Below, piece after piece: positions 16,903 through 24,449 of a stretch of DNA of 64,000 bases. The DNA is from Azospirillum tabaci (lineage in GTDB: Bacteria; Pseudomonadota; Alphaproteobacteria; Azospirillales; Azospirillaceae), in assembly GCF_014596085.1 (NCBI RefSeq), contig NZ_JACCJY010000007.1:124001-188000 (forward strand). Direction: 5' to 3'. Position 1 is the first letter of the stretch. Each line of letters opens with the position of its first letter. The notes under the pieces are model-generated. The model did no database searches. It saw only the letters and a list, made by a program, of their open reading frames with translations, and was not told where the DNA came from. Position numbers and translations under genes: made by a program.

Positions 16903-17637
16903 TCAATCGGCCCACTTGGGCGGCGGCAGGGAGCGGAAGGCCTCGCGGAGCGCCTGTGACCAGCCGTCGCTGATCTCCTTGAAGCAGGGATCGTCCTCAC
17001 CGATCCGCCGCCGCGTCTCCAATTTCAGCGAATCGCGGCGGTAGGCCATCAGGTCGAGCGGCAACCCGACCGTCAGGTTGGAGCGCAGCGTGCTGTCCAT
17101 GGAGATCAGCACCAGCTTCATCCCCTCCTCAAGCGGCGTGTTGTGGGTCAACGCCCGGTCGAGGATCGGTTTGCCGTACTTGTGCTCCCCGATCTGGAAG
17201 AAGGCGTTGTCGGCGGTCGCCTCGATGAAGTTGCCGGCGGCGTAGACGTGGAACAGCCGCACCCGGTCGCCTCGGATCTGACCGCCGAGGATGATCGACA
17301 GGTCGAAATCCACCCGCTGCTCCTTCAGCGCGTGGCCGTCCCGCTTCCACACCTGACGAACGGCGGCGCCGACGAGCTGGGCCGCCTGGAACATGCCGTT
17401 CACGCTGGAGATGGTCCGGACCTCGCCGTCCAGTTCCACCCCCTCCTGGATCAGCGCGACCACCGACTGGGTCAGCGACAGGTTCCCGGCGGTCATCAAG
17501 GCGATCATGCGGTCGCCCGGCTCTTCGAAGACATGCATCTTGCTGAAGATGGAGATGTGGTCCACCCCCGCGTTGGTGCGCGTGTCCGACAGCATCACCA
17601 AGCCGTCCTTGAGATACAGGGCGACGCAGTAGGTCAT
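16903..17637 (-). CDS. Anbu/BPH proteasome-like peptidase
   Basis: Ntn-hydrolase of 244 residues of the Anbu (ancestral beta subunit) family. The N-terminus MTYCVALYLKDGLVMLSDTR with NAGVDHIS following is diagnostic. Removal of Met1 would expose Thr2 as the nucleophile. Family members form open helical rings rather than 20S barrels. Anbu genes usually lie with an alpha-E protein, an ATP-grasp protein and a transglutaminase; none is next to this copy. The ATG chosen starts exactly at the conserved N-terminus, whereas a longer open frame extends upstream. It converges with the molybdopterin oxidoreductase gene, the two stops being 11 bases apart. Confidence 0.9.
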   Translation of the reverse strand: MTYCVALYLKDGLVMLSDTRTNAGVDHISIFSKMHVFEEPGDRMIALMTAGNLSLTQSVVALIQEGVELDGEVRTISSVNGMFQAAQLVGAAVRQVWKRDGHALKEQRVDFDLSIILGGQIRGDRVRLFHVYAAGNFIEATADNAFFQIGEHKYGKPILDRALTHNTPLEEGMKLVLISMDSTLRSNLTVGLPLDLMAYRRDSLKLETRRRIGEDDPCFKEISDGWSQALREAFRSLPPPKWAD

Positions 17638-17787
17638 GGTCCGTCCTCTCGTCCCAGCGGAAGCCGGACCGCCCACACGAAAAGGGGCGACCGACCGGCC
17701 GCCCCAGTGTATGCCGAAAAAACCAGTAAGCCGCAAACCCGTCGCACGGACCGGGACATCATGTCCCGCCTCCGCGCGACGTGGAGG

Positions 17788-17955
17788 TCAGCGCTGCTGA
17801 CCGCCCTTCTCGTCCCGATCAAGGTCCATGTCCTGCTGCCGCCGGTTTGCCTGGTCCTGCCCCTGCTGCCGGTTCTTCGGATTGTCCTGAGTCTGCTGCC
17901 CCTGTTTCCGCTCGTCCTGGCTGCCCATCTGGTTCGGGTTCCGTTCGTCGGCCAT
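17788..17955 (-). CDS. Small hydrophilic Gln/Asp/Arg-rich protein
   Basis: A 55-residue protein beginning MADERNPNQMGSQDER, almost entirely polar (Gln, Asp, Asn, Arg, Lys) and predicted disordered. A strong GGAGGAA lies six bases before the ATG, which supports translation. Such short hydrophilic proteins resemble stress-inducible or hydrophilin-like products, but I cannot place it in a family. It lies upstream of Anbu on the same strand with a 150-base gap. Confidence 0.7.
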   Translation of the reverse strand: MADERNPNQMGSQDERKQGQQTQDNPKNRQQGQDQANRRQQDMDLDRDEKGGQQR

Positions 17956-18142
17956 GGTGCTTCCTCCGCATTGTCGGTTCCGATGCCCGGCGGGCATGAC
18001 GTGAACCAAGAAGGCGATGGTACGCGCTGCGATCGGCCTGATCCTACGTTTGCAGTCGATCATGTCCCGATTCGCTTGGAGCCTGCGGGCCGCGCCGCAA
18101 GGTCATAGGCTGAAAAATATACTCCTCCGGCCGCCATGCCCA

Positions 18143-18380
18143 TTGACATCATGCGGGTACGTATGGTCTATCTTTCGTAGCGCTGCGAACAGCGTCAGGC
18201 CGGAGTCTAGGGAGGACTCGGTAGTCCGTGAAAGCAGGGGCGCGCCGCACAAAAACAAAGGCGCGCACACAATGCAACACGCTGCATGCCTCAAGCCCCA
18301 GCACCCCCGCAGGGCTTTGACGGCGGCAGCGTGTTTCACTTTCAGGGTCGTGCTTTCCACCAGACATTGCGGTTTTTTTG
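18143..18380 (+). ncRNA. Candidate structured non-coding RNA
   Basis: Inside a 581-base gene-free stretch, TTGACA-N17-GTCTAT (18143-18171) resembles a promoter. It is followed by closely spaced perfect hairpins: CGCTG-CGAA-CAGCG (18181-18194), GGACT-CGGT-AGTCC (18214-18227) and GCGCGCC-13 nt-GGCGCGC (18240-18266). A weaker AAGCCC/GGGCTT pair follows, and the stretch ends in a run of seven T's near 18373-18379. Local GC is lower than in the coding DNA and no long credible reading frame is present. It does not match RNase P, tmRNA or SRP RNA signatures I know. A leader left over from a lost operon is an alternative. Confidence 0.4.
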
Positions 18381-18464
18381 CTGCGGCGCATTGGGACAAC
18401 GGCTGCCCGGCGCGCAAAGAAAAAGGCCGCCAGGATTGCTCCGGCGGCCTGAGTCTAGGGAGGA
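18198..18464. repeat. Pair of 19-nt direct repeats containing AGTCTAGGGAGGA
   Basis: GGCCGGAGTCTAGGGAGGA at 18198-18216 recurs as GGCCTGAGTCTAGGGAGGA at 18446-18464 with one mismatch. Both contain a strong AGGGAGGA ribosome-binding-like core, yet no start codon follows at usable distance. Each copy is followed by a small hairpin. Confidence 0.7.
18416..18450 (-). terminator. Rho-independent terminator downstream of the GntR gene
   Basis: Read on the minus strand, an 8-bp stem AGGCCGCC/GGCGGCCT with an 11-nt loop is followed by TTTTTCTTT. It lies about 90 bases past the stop of the GntR-family gene and fits as its terminator. Confidence 0.75.
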
Positions 18465-18536
18465 AACGCCCGAAAAGGCGTCAGTGGAACTAATATATTC
18501 TGCAGTGCAGCATAATTCAAGCCTTAATCGAACGAA

Positions 18537-19271
18537 TCATTCCACGTCCATCGGCTCGGCATCGGTGACCGCCCCGCCCTCTTGAACCGACGGCTGGCGC
18601 AAGGCCTGAATGACCGCGACCGCGGTGCGGCGGCTGTGATCGGCCAGCAAGGCGCCGGCCTCCTCGGCATCACGGCGGCGGAACGCCTTCATGAAGCCCT
18701 CATGCTCGTCCACGGACTCCTGCCAGCGGCCGGTGTCGTAATTGGCGAGCGAGCGGGCGCGCAGGATCTTGGCGGCGAAGCCTGCATAGGTCGCGTCCAG
18801 CGCCGGGTTGCGGGCCATGGCGACGATCTGGGTGTGGATCTGCCGGTTGGTCAGGAAGTAGGCCGCGCGCTCCCCCGCCTCGTGCTGGGTAACGAGCTGG
18901 TCGTGCATCCGGTCGAGCTTCGCGAACTCTGCGTCCGAGCCGTTGCGGCAGGCGAGCGTCCCGGCCAGCCGCTCCAGCGCATCCATCACCTCGAAGATCG
19001 CGCCGATCTCGCCGGGGTCCACCGGAGCAACGATGGCGCCGCGGTGCGGGCGAAGCTCCACCAGCCCTTCCGACGACAGGACCCGCAGCGCCTCGCGCAG
19101 CGGCGTGCGGGAGATCCCCAACTGCTCGCACAGCTGCACCTCCGGCACGCGGACGCCGGGCGGCAGCTCCCCGTCCAGGATCATCGCCCGCAGTTCCTCC
19201 ACCGCGGAATGATGCAGCGTCGCGCGGCGGATCGGCCGGGCCGGCGCCTTCATGGTCTTGATCCTGTCCAT
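18537..19271 (-). CDS. GntR family transcriptional regulator, FCD subfamily
   Basis: About 244 residues. The winged HTH (HHSAVEELRAMILDGELPPG, then LCEQLGISRTPLREALRVL) occupies roughly 20-90 and an all-helical FCD ligand/metal-binding domain (about 95-215) follows. FCD regulators usually repress a neighbouring catabolic operon until a carboxylate ligand is bound. The gene diverges from the importer and hydrolase operon starting at 19.5 kb, and a canonical GntR-type palindrome sits between them. The start is uncertain: Mets 30 bases upstream and 18 bases downstream are in frame; the listed one follows a GGTGGGTCAGG stretch. Confidence 0.88.
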   Translation of the reverse strand: MDRIKTMKAPARPIRRATLHHSAVEELRAMILDGELPPGVRVPEVQLCEQLGISRTPLREALRVLSSEGLVELRPHRGAIVAPVDPGEIGAIFEVMDALERLAGTLACRNGSDAEFAKLDRMHDQLVTQHEAGERAAYFLTNRQIHTQIVAMARNPALDATYAGFAAKILRARSLANYDTGRWQESVDEHEGFMKAFRRRDAEEAGALLADHSRRTAVAVIQALRQPSVQEGGAVTDAEPMDVE

Positions 19272-19303
19272 CCTGACCCACCACCCCCGAAAGTGCTTCA
19301 TAA

Positions 19304-19321
19304 TTCGGCATGCATACCGAA
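19304..19321. promoter_or_regulatory. 18-bp palindrome before the GntR gene
   Basis: TTCGGCATGCATACCGAA pairs at 16 of 18 positions around one centre and lies 33 bases upstream of the chosen GntR start. It is a candidate operator for the regulator's own gene. Confidence 0.5.
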
Positions 19322-19420
19322 ATGGTGCGTCATGCCCAAAATTAAGGCAGCCTCGCTCCCGTGCGGCCACCCGCCGTTACTATGCCCTAAACGGCTGAAA
19401 GTAGCCAATAAATTGGCGGT

Positions 19421-19438
19421 TATAATATTGTATACAAT
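19421..19438 (+). promoter_or_regulatory. TATAAT box abutting GntR operator ATTGTATACAAT
   Basis: A consensus TATAAT (19421-19426) is immediately followed by the perfect palindrome ATTGTATACAAT. It fits the TNGTNNACNA pattern known for FadR/FCD-type GntR operators. The likely transcription start falls inside the palindrome, so bound regulator would block the promoter of the importer operon. The -35 region is poor. Confidence 0.75.
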
Positions 19439-19495
19439 CTGGCACGGACCTTGCGAAAGGTTCAGGGACGCAACCGCATCGGGAGCACTCCTTTC

Positions 19496-20509
19496 ATGAC
19501 GTTCCGGTCCCTCACCCTGACGACCGTCACCGCCGCCTTCCTCGCCCTCTCCGCCGCTGCCACCGCCCAGGCGGCCGACGCGGAGAAGCTGAAGCTGGGC
19601 TTCGCCAAATGCGCCCATTGCCTGCCGATGGCGCTGACCCCGGAACTCGCCAAGGGCGTGGAGATCGAAGCGATCAACTTCAACTCCGGCAACGACGTGC
19701 TGACCGCGCTGGTGTCGAAGAGCATCGACATGGCCCAAGTCACCTACCTGCACTACATCACGGCGCTCGATAAGGGCTTCGACGTGGTGGCCGTATCCGG
19801 TCAGGTGAACGGTGGGTCGGAGATCGTCGTCGGCAAGGGCATCACCCTGAAGGCCGATGATTGGGACGGGCTGAAAAAGCTGATCGCCGAGCGCAAGGAA
19901 AAGGGCGAGCCGCTGCGCGTCGCGGCGTCCCGCGGCAACGCGCAGGACATCCACATGCGCGGCGCCCTCCAGAAGCACGGCATCAACGTCAACAAGGACG
20001 TGCAGTTCATCAACATCCCGAACCCGTCCGACCACGCCGCCGCCCTCCAGCGCGGCGAGGTCGACGTGATCTGCACGGTGGAGCCCTTCGCCTCGCAGAT
20101 CCGCCAGACCGGCGTCGGCACGCATTTCGCCCTGCCCTATGATCAAGCCGCCGGCAACCTGACCAACCTGATCGTCACCCGCTCCGACGTCATCAAGGAC
20201 CACCCGAAGGCGGTCGAGGCCACCGTCGGCTCGGTCGTCGCCCTGGTCGACAAGCTGAAGTCCGACCAGACCGTGTGGGTGGACGTCATCAACAAATACA
20301 CCGGCATGGACAAGGCCGTCGCCAGCGAGGCGCTGAAGAACGCCTCCCCGGATTATGCCATCCACAAGGACAGCACGCTGGCCATCGCCACGATGATGCG
20401 CGAGCTGAAGTACATCTCCAACGACGTCACCGCCGCCGCGGAGAAGAACCTGAATTACACCTTCCTCGAAGCCGTCACCAAGAAGCCGAAGAGCGAGCTG
20501 GGCTTCTAA
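19496..20509 (+). CDS. ABC transporter substrate-binding protein (NMT1/SsuA/TauA-like)
   Basis: Periplasmic binding protein of 337 residues with a signal peptide (about 1-26, ending TAQAADA). The mature protein shows the NMT1/SsuA-like layout: KLKLGFAKCAHCLPMA at the start, VLTALVSKSIDMAQVTY, and a lysine-rich C-terminus. A CAHC pair near residues 38-41 is unusual and may bind ligand or metal. Relatives import sulfonates, pyrimidine precursors or other aromatic or amide compounds. It opens an operon with permease, ATPase and four catabolic enzymes, so the ligand is probably the first substrate of that pathway. GGGAG lies ten bases before the ATG. Confidence 0.88.
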   Translation: MTFRSLTLTTVTAAFLALSAAATAQAADAEKLKLGFAKCAHCLPMALTPELAKGVEIEAINFNSGNDVLTALVSKSIDMAQVTYLHYITALDKGFDVVAVSGQVNGGSEIVVGKGITLKADDWDGLKKLIAERKEKGEPLRVAASRGNAQDIHMRGALQKHGINVNKDVQFINIPNPSDHAAALQRGEVDVICTVEPFASQIRQTGVGTHFALPYDQAAGNLTNLIVTRSDVIKDHPKAVEATVGSVVALVDKLKSDQTVWVDVINKYTGMDKAVASEALKNASPDYAIHKDSTLAIATMMRELKYISNDVTAAAEKNLNYTFLEAVTKKPKSELGF

Positions 20510-20561
20510 GAGCGCCTTTTACATCACGATTGTTTTTTTGACGGGACAGGGAAACCGGGCC

Positions 20562-21368
20562 ATGACGGCATTGTCGAAATCATGGGAGCGCGCCGTCGTT
20601 CCCCTCTTCATCCTTGCCGCCTGGGAGGTGTTCTCCCGGTCCGGCTTCCTGCCGGCGGCCCTGCTGCCGGCCCCGTCGGTGGTGCTGCACACCTGGGGCG
20701 ACTGGATCTTCGGCTTCGACGAGACCTCGCAGGGCAACACCGGCCGCTGGTTCGCCGACGCCCTGTCCAGCGCCACGCGCGTCGCCGCCGGCTACGGCAT
20801 CGCGGTGGTCAGCGGCGTGCTGCTGGGCATCGCCATCGGCTGGTGGCGCTGGGTCGAGCGGACGGTGGAGCCGACCATCCAGATGCTGCGCCCGGTGCCG
20901 CCGGTGTCGTGGATTCCGCTGGCGATCATCTGGTTCGGCATCGCCAACAAGCCGGCCATCTTCCTGGTCTTCCTGGGCGCCTTCTTCCCGATCCTGATGA
21001 ACACCATTCACGGGGTGAAGACCGCCGACCGCAACCTGATCCGCGCCGCCTCGATGATGGGCGCCACGGAACAGCAGTTGCTGCGCCACGTCGTTTTCCC
21101 GGCGGCGCTGCCCAGCATCTTCGCCGGCCTGCGCATCGGCATCGGCGCCGCCTGGATGCTGACCGTGACGGCGGAAATGGTCGCGGTGAAGAGCGGCCTC
21201 GGCTACGTGCTGTGGGACAGCTACTACTTCCTGCGCTACGACCTCGTGCTCGCCGCCATGGCCAGCATCGGCCTGCTCGGCTACGCGACCGACGCGCTCA
21301 TCAAAGTCCTGATGTCCGCCGCGCTGCACTGGCAGCACGGCTCCACGCTCCAGAGCCGGGAGGGCTGA
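20562..21368 (+). CDS. ABC transporter permease (SsuC/TauC-like)
   Basis: Inner-membrane permease of 268 residues with about six membrane segments. The cytoplasmic coupling loop reads RAASMMGATEQQLLRHVVFPAALP in outline (EAA-like motif near residues 160-185). SsuC/TauC/HisM-fold permeases form homodimers in this transporter class. It lies between the binding protein and the ATPase; its stop is 3 bases before the ATPase ATG. An in-frame TTG 24 bases upstream is a less likely start. Confidence 0.9.
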   Translation: MTALSKSWERAVVPLFILAAWEVFSRSGFLPAALLPAPSVVLHTWGDWIFGFDETSQGNTGRWFADALSSATRVAAGYGIAVVSGVLLGIAIGWWRWVERTVEPTIQMLRPVPPVSWIPLAIIWFGIANKPAIFLVFLGAFFPILMNTIHGVKTADRNLIRAASMMGATEQQLLRHVVFPAALPSIFAGLRIGIGAAWMLTVTAEMVAVKSGLGYVLWDSYYFLRYDLVLAAMASIGLLGYATDALIKVLMSAALHWQHGSTLQSREG

Positions 21369-21371
21369 GCG

Positions 21372-22154
21372 ATGGCTTCCATCGACCTTCAGAACATCAC
21401 CAAGATCTTCCGCGACGCCAAGCGCAAGCGCGACCTGCTGGCCATCGATAACGTCAGCCTGTCGGTGGAGAAGAACGAGTTTCTCTGCCTGCTCGGCTCG
21501 TCGGGCTGCGGCAAGTCCACGCTGCTGAACATGATCGCCGGCTTCGAGAAGCCGACCGAGGGCACCGTGACGGTGGGCGGCAAGCCGGTGGACGGCCCCG
21601 GCGCCGACCGCGGCATGGTCTTCCAGCAGGCCAACCTGATGCCCTGGCTGCCGGTGTGGGAGAACGTCGCCTTCCACCTGCGCCTGAAGGGCTGGCGCAA
21701 GGCCGACCGGCGCGACGCCGCCCAGGAATACATCGACATGGTCGGCCTGCGCGGCTTCGAGAACCATTTCCCGGCGGAGCTGTCGGGCGGCATGAGCCAG
21801 CGCGTCGGCATCGCCCGCGCCCTGCTGCTCAACCCGCAGGTCATCCTGATGGACGAGCCCTTCGCGGCGCTCGACGCCCAGACCAAGATGGACATGCAGG
21901 AGGAGCTGGTCGCCATCTGGCAAAAGCAGCGCTGCACCGTCGTCTTCGTCACCCACAGCGTGGACGAGGCGCTGGTGCTGGGCACCCGCGTCGCCGTGAT
22001 GACCAGCCGTCCGGGCCGCATCCGCGAGCTGATCGCGCTCGATCTGCCGCGCCCGCGCGACACCACCGGCCCACGCTTCAACGACCACAAGCGCCACATC
22101 CTCAACCTGATCCGTGAGGAGGGCATGCAGCAACGGCAGGCCGCCGTCGCGTGA
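21372..22154 (+). CDS. ABC transporter ATPase (SsuB/TauB-like)
   Basis: ATP-binding subunit of 260 residues with Walker A GSSGCGKST (42-50), Q-loop FQQANLMPW, signature LSGGMSQRVGIARA, Walker B VILMDEPFAALD and the H-loop THSVDEA. It powers the importer formed with the two preceding genes. Its stop overlaps the GTG of the amidohydrolase gene (GTGA), tying transport to catabolism in one transcript. Confidence 0.92.
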   Translation: MASIDLQNITKIFRDAKRKRDLLAIDNVSLSVEKNEFLCLLGSSGCGKSTLLNMIAGFEKPTEGTVTVGGKPVDGPGADRGMVFQQANLMPWLPVWENVAFHLRLKGWRKADRRDAAQEYIDMVGLRGFENHFPAELSGGMSQRVGIARALLLNPQVILMDEPFAALDAQTKMDMQEELVAIWQKQRCTVVFVTHSVDEALVLGTRVAVMTSRPGRIRELIALDLPRPRDTTGPRFNDHKRHILNLIREEGMQQRQAAVA

Positions 22155-23482
22155 CCGGCCGGCTCGATCTGCTGCTGACCGGCATCACCGCCCTGACCGG
22201 GGAGGCGATCGGCAGCGTCGTGGACGACGCCGCCATCGGCATCCGCGACGGGCGCATCGTCCATCTCGCCCCGGCATCGGAGGGGCTTCCCGCCGCCGTC
22301 GAGGTCCGCCACCTGCCGGGGCGGGTGGTCACGCCGGGCTTCGTCAACGCGCATCTGCACGCCGTCCTGGTGATGGTGCGCGGCGTGGCCGCCGATCTCG
22401 GCTTCGCGCCCTCCTACACGCCGGGCGTGCCCAAGGGCACCGACGCCACGCCGGAGGAAGCCCGCGCGTTGGCCCGGCTGGGCGCGGTGGAGGCCCTGCT
22501 GTCCGGCTCCACGCTGATCTGCGACCATTTCGTCCACGCCGACGCGACGCTGGACGCCATCGCCGACCTCGGCCTGCGCGTCCATGCGAGCTGGCGTGTC
22601 CACGACGTGGATTTCGCCCGCGTGGCCCAGGGCGAATGGCGCTTCGACCCGGCCATCGGAAGCGACCTGCTGCTGCGGACGCTGGACCTGCATGCCCGCT
22701 GGAACGGCGCCAACGGCGGGCGCATCCGCGTGCAGATGGCCGCCCACGCGCCGGACACCTGCTCCCCCGCCTTCCTGCGCACCTTGGCGGACGAGGCTGC
22801 GGCGCGCTCCATGCGCGTGAACACCCATCTGGCGCAGAGCCGGGTGGAGGTGGAGCGGGTGAAGACCTCCACCGGCCTGACCCCGGCGGAACTGCTGGAC
22901 GAGTGCGGGCTGATGAACGACCGGCTGCTCGCCACCCACTGTCTCTATGTGGAGGACGCCGACATCGCCCGCCTCGCCCGCGCCGGGGCGCACGCGGTGC
23001 ATGTGCCGAAGTGCAACGCCGCCTCGGGCCGGCTCGCGCCGACGCCGAAGCTGAAGGATGCCGGCGTGAACCTCGCGCTGTGCACCGACACGCAGCACGG
23101 CGACATGGTGGAGGCGATGCGCTGGGCGCTCGCCACCGCGCGCATCCAGCAGGGCGGGGTCACCGCCGCCTGGCAGCCCGCCGACGTCTTCCGCATGGCG
23201 ACGCTGGGCGGCGCACAGGCGGTCGGCATGGCCGACGAGATCGGCACGCTGGCCGTGGGGAAGCTGGCCGACCTCGTGGTCTTCGACGCCCGACGCCCGC
23301 ATCTGCGCCCGCTGATGAACCCGCTCGGCACGCTCGTCCACACCGCGCAGGGCCGCGACGTGGAGATGGTGCTGGTGGACGGCGAAACGCTGGTCGAGGA
23401 CGGGCGCCCCGTCCGCGCCGACCTGAACGAGATCTGCACCGAGGCCGACAAGGCCGCCCGCGCGCTGTGGGCGCGCGCCTGA
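22151..23482 (+). CDS. Amidohydrolase, ATZ/TRZ - SsnA - SAH deaminase type
   Basis: Metal-dependent hydrolase of 443 residues in the TIM-barrel amidohydrolase superfamily. Metal ligands are His68 and His70 (NAHLH), a later His in THLAQS, His in ATHCLYVEDADI and Asp in CTDTQHGDM. Relatives deaminate or dechlorinate s-triazines, guanine-like bases or aminated heterocycles. The usual acidic residue of HxAE is Gln here (HLAQ), so classical deaminase chemistry is uncertain. It probably acts early on the imported compound. It starts with a GTG overlapping the ATPase stop. Confidence 0.83.
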   Translation: MTGRLDLLLTGITALTGEAIGSVVDDAAIGIRDGRIVHLAPASEGLPAAVEVRHLPGRVVTPGFVNAHLHAVLVMVRGVAADLGFAPSYTPGVPKGTDATPEEARALARLGAVEALLSGSTLICDHFVHADATLDAIADLGLRVHASWRVHDVDFARVAQGEWRFDPAIGSDLLLRTLDLHARWNGANGGRIRVQMAAHAPDTCSPAFLRTLADEAAARSMRVNTHLAQSRVEVERVKTSTGLTPAELLDECGLMNDRLLATHCLYVEDADIARLARAGAHAVHVPKCNAASGRLAPTPKLKDAGVNLALCTDTQHGDMVEAMRWALATARIQQGGVTAAWQPADVFRMATLGGAQAVGMADEIGTLAVGKLADLVVFDARRPHLRPLMNPLGTLVHTAQGRDVEMVLVDGETLVEDGRPVRADLNEICTEADKAARALWARA

Positions 23483-23493
23483 CCGAGAGAACC

Positions 23494-24231
23494 ATGGATA
23501 TGAGCAACCGCGTCCTTCTGGGCATGCTGACCCCCTCCTCCAACACGGTGCTGGAGCCCGTCACCTCCGCGATGCTGAGCGGCCTGCCGGAGGTGACCGC
23601 CCATTTCGGGCGCTTCACGGTGAAGGAGATTTCCCTGCGCGCCGCGGCGCTGGACCAGTTCACCGACGCGCCCTTCCTGGACGCCGCCCGGCTGCTCGCC
23701 GACGCCCGGCTGAACGTGATCGGCTGGAACGGCACCTCGGCCGGCTGGCTGGGCTTCGCGGCCGACGAGAAGCTGTGCGCCTCCATCGAAGCGGAGACGG
23801 GCATTCCCGCCTGCACCTCCATGCTCGCTCTGAACGAGATTTTGGAGACGACCGGGCGCAAGCGCTTCGCCATCGTCAGCCCCTATCTGGACGAGATCCA
23901 GGACAAGATGGTCGCCAACTACAACGCCGCCGGCTTCGAGGTGGTGGCGGAGCGGCACCTGAACGATCGCGGCAACTTCTCCTTCTCCGAGGTCACCGAG
24001 GAGACCATCGAGCGGATGTGCCTGGAGGTCGCGGAGGCGAAGCCGGAGGCCATCGCCATCATCTGCACCAACATGCGCGGTGCCCCGGTGGCGGAGCGCA
24101 TGGAGAAGGCGCTGGGCATCCCCGTGTACGACACGGTGTCCACGGTGGTGTGGAAGGCGCTGCGCATGACCGGCGTGGACACCCGCCGCGTCGCGGGCTG
24201 GGGCAGCCTGTTCCGCGAGTTGCATGGCTGA
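23494..24231 (+). CDS. Asp/Glu racemase-fold enzyme, maleate isomerase/arylmalonate decarboxylase-like
   Basis: Protein of 245 residues with the two-domain fold of maleate cis-trans isomerase and arylmalonate decarboxylase. The first catalytic position reads NGTSAG (Gly80 where isomerases have Cys), while the second has Cys191 (IICTNMR). This Gly/Cys combination is that of arylmalonate decarboxylase rather than maleate isomerase, racemase or hydantoin racemase, which use two cysteines. It lies between an amidohydrolase and a dihydropyrimidinase, so it may handle a malonyl- or maleamate-type intermediate. An alternative Met lies two codons later. Family fold is confident, reaction is not. Confidence 0.78.
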   Translation: MDMSNRVLLGMLTPSSNTVLEPVTSAMLSGLPEVTAHFGRFTVKEISLRAAALDQFTDAPFLDAARLLADARLNVIGWNGTSAGWLGFAADEKLCASIEAETGIPACTSMLALNEILETTGRKRFAIVSPYLDEIQDKMVANYNAAGFEVVAERHLNDRGNFSFSEVTEETIERMCLEVAEAKPEAIAIICTNMRGAPVAERMEKALGIPVYDTVSTVVWKALRMTGVDTRRVAGWGSLFRELHG

Positions 24232-24244
24232 AGGCCTGAAAATG

Positions 24245-24417
24245 CCCTCGCCCCTCCGGGGAGAGGGAGGGGACCCGTCGCGCAAGCGGCGGGGAGGGTG
24301 AGGGGGCCGGTGCGCGTGCGCACCGCGAAGGGGCATACTGCCCCTTCGCCATCCCCTGGCATGGGCTTTCGCCCATGCTGCCCCCTCACCCTAACCCTCT
24401 CCCCGGAGGGGAGAGGG
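24245..24417. repeat. Nested palindromic repeat element (173 bp)
   Basis: The outer arms are 23-bp inverted repeats with one mismatch, starting CCCTCGCCCCTCC at the left. Inside are GGTGAGGGGGC/GCCCCCTCACC and three small hairpins: GGTGCGCGTGCGCACC, CGAAGGGGCA-TAC-TGCCCCTTCG and GCATGGGC-TTTC-GCCCATGC. It fills the gap between two catabolic genes and is a REP- or MITE-like element without a coding frame. Confidence 0.88.
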
Positions 24418-24449
24418 AACAAACGGGTCATTCAACGTGAGGGTTTGCC

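Noticed and set aside
18201..18230. Guanidine or other known riboswitch, because of CTAGGG
   Set aside because: The rest of the guanidine-I (ykkC) consensus is absent and the nearest downstream genes are far away or on the other strand.
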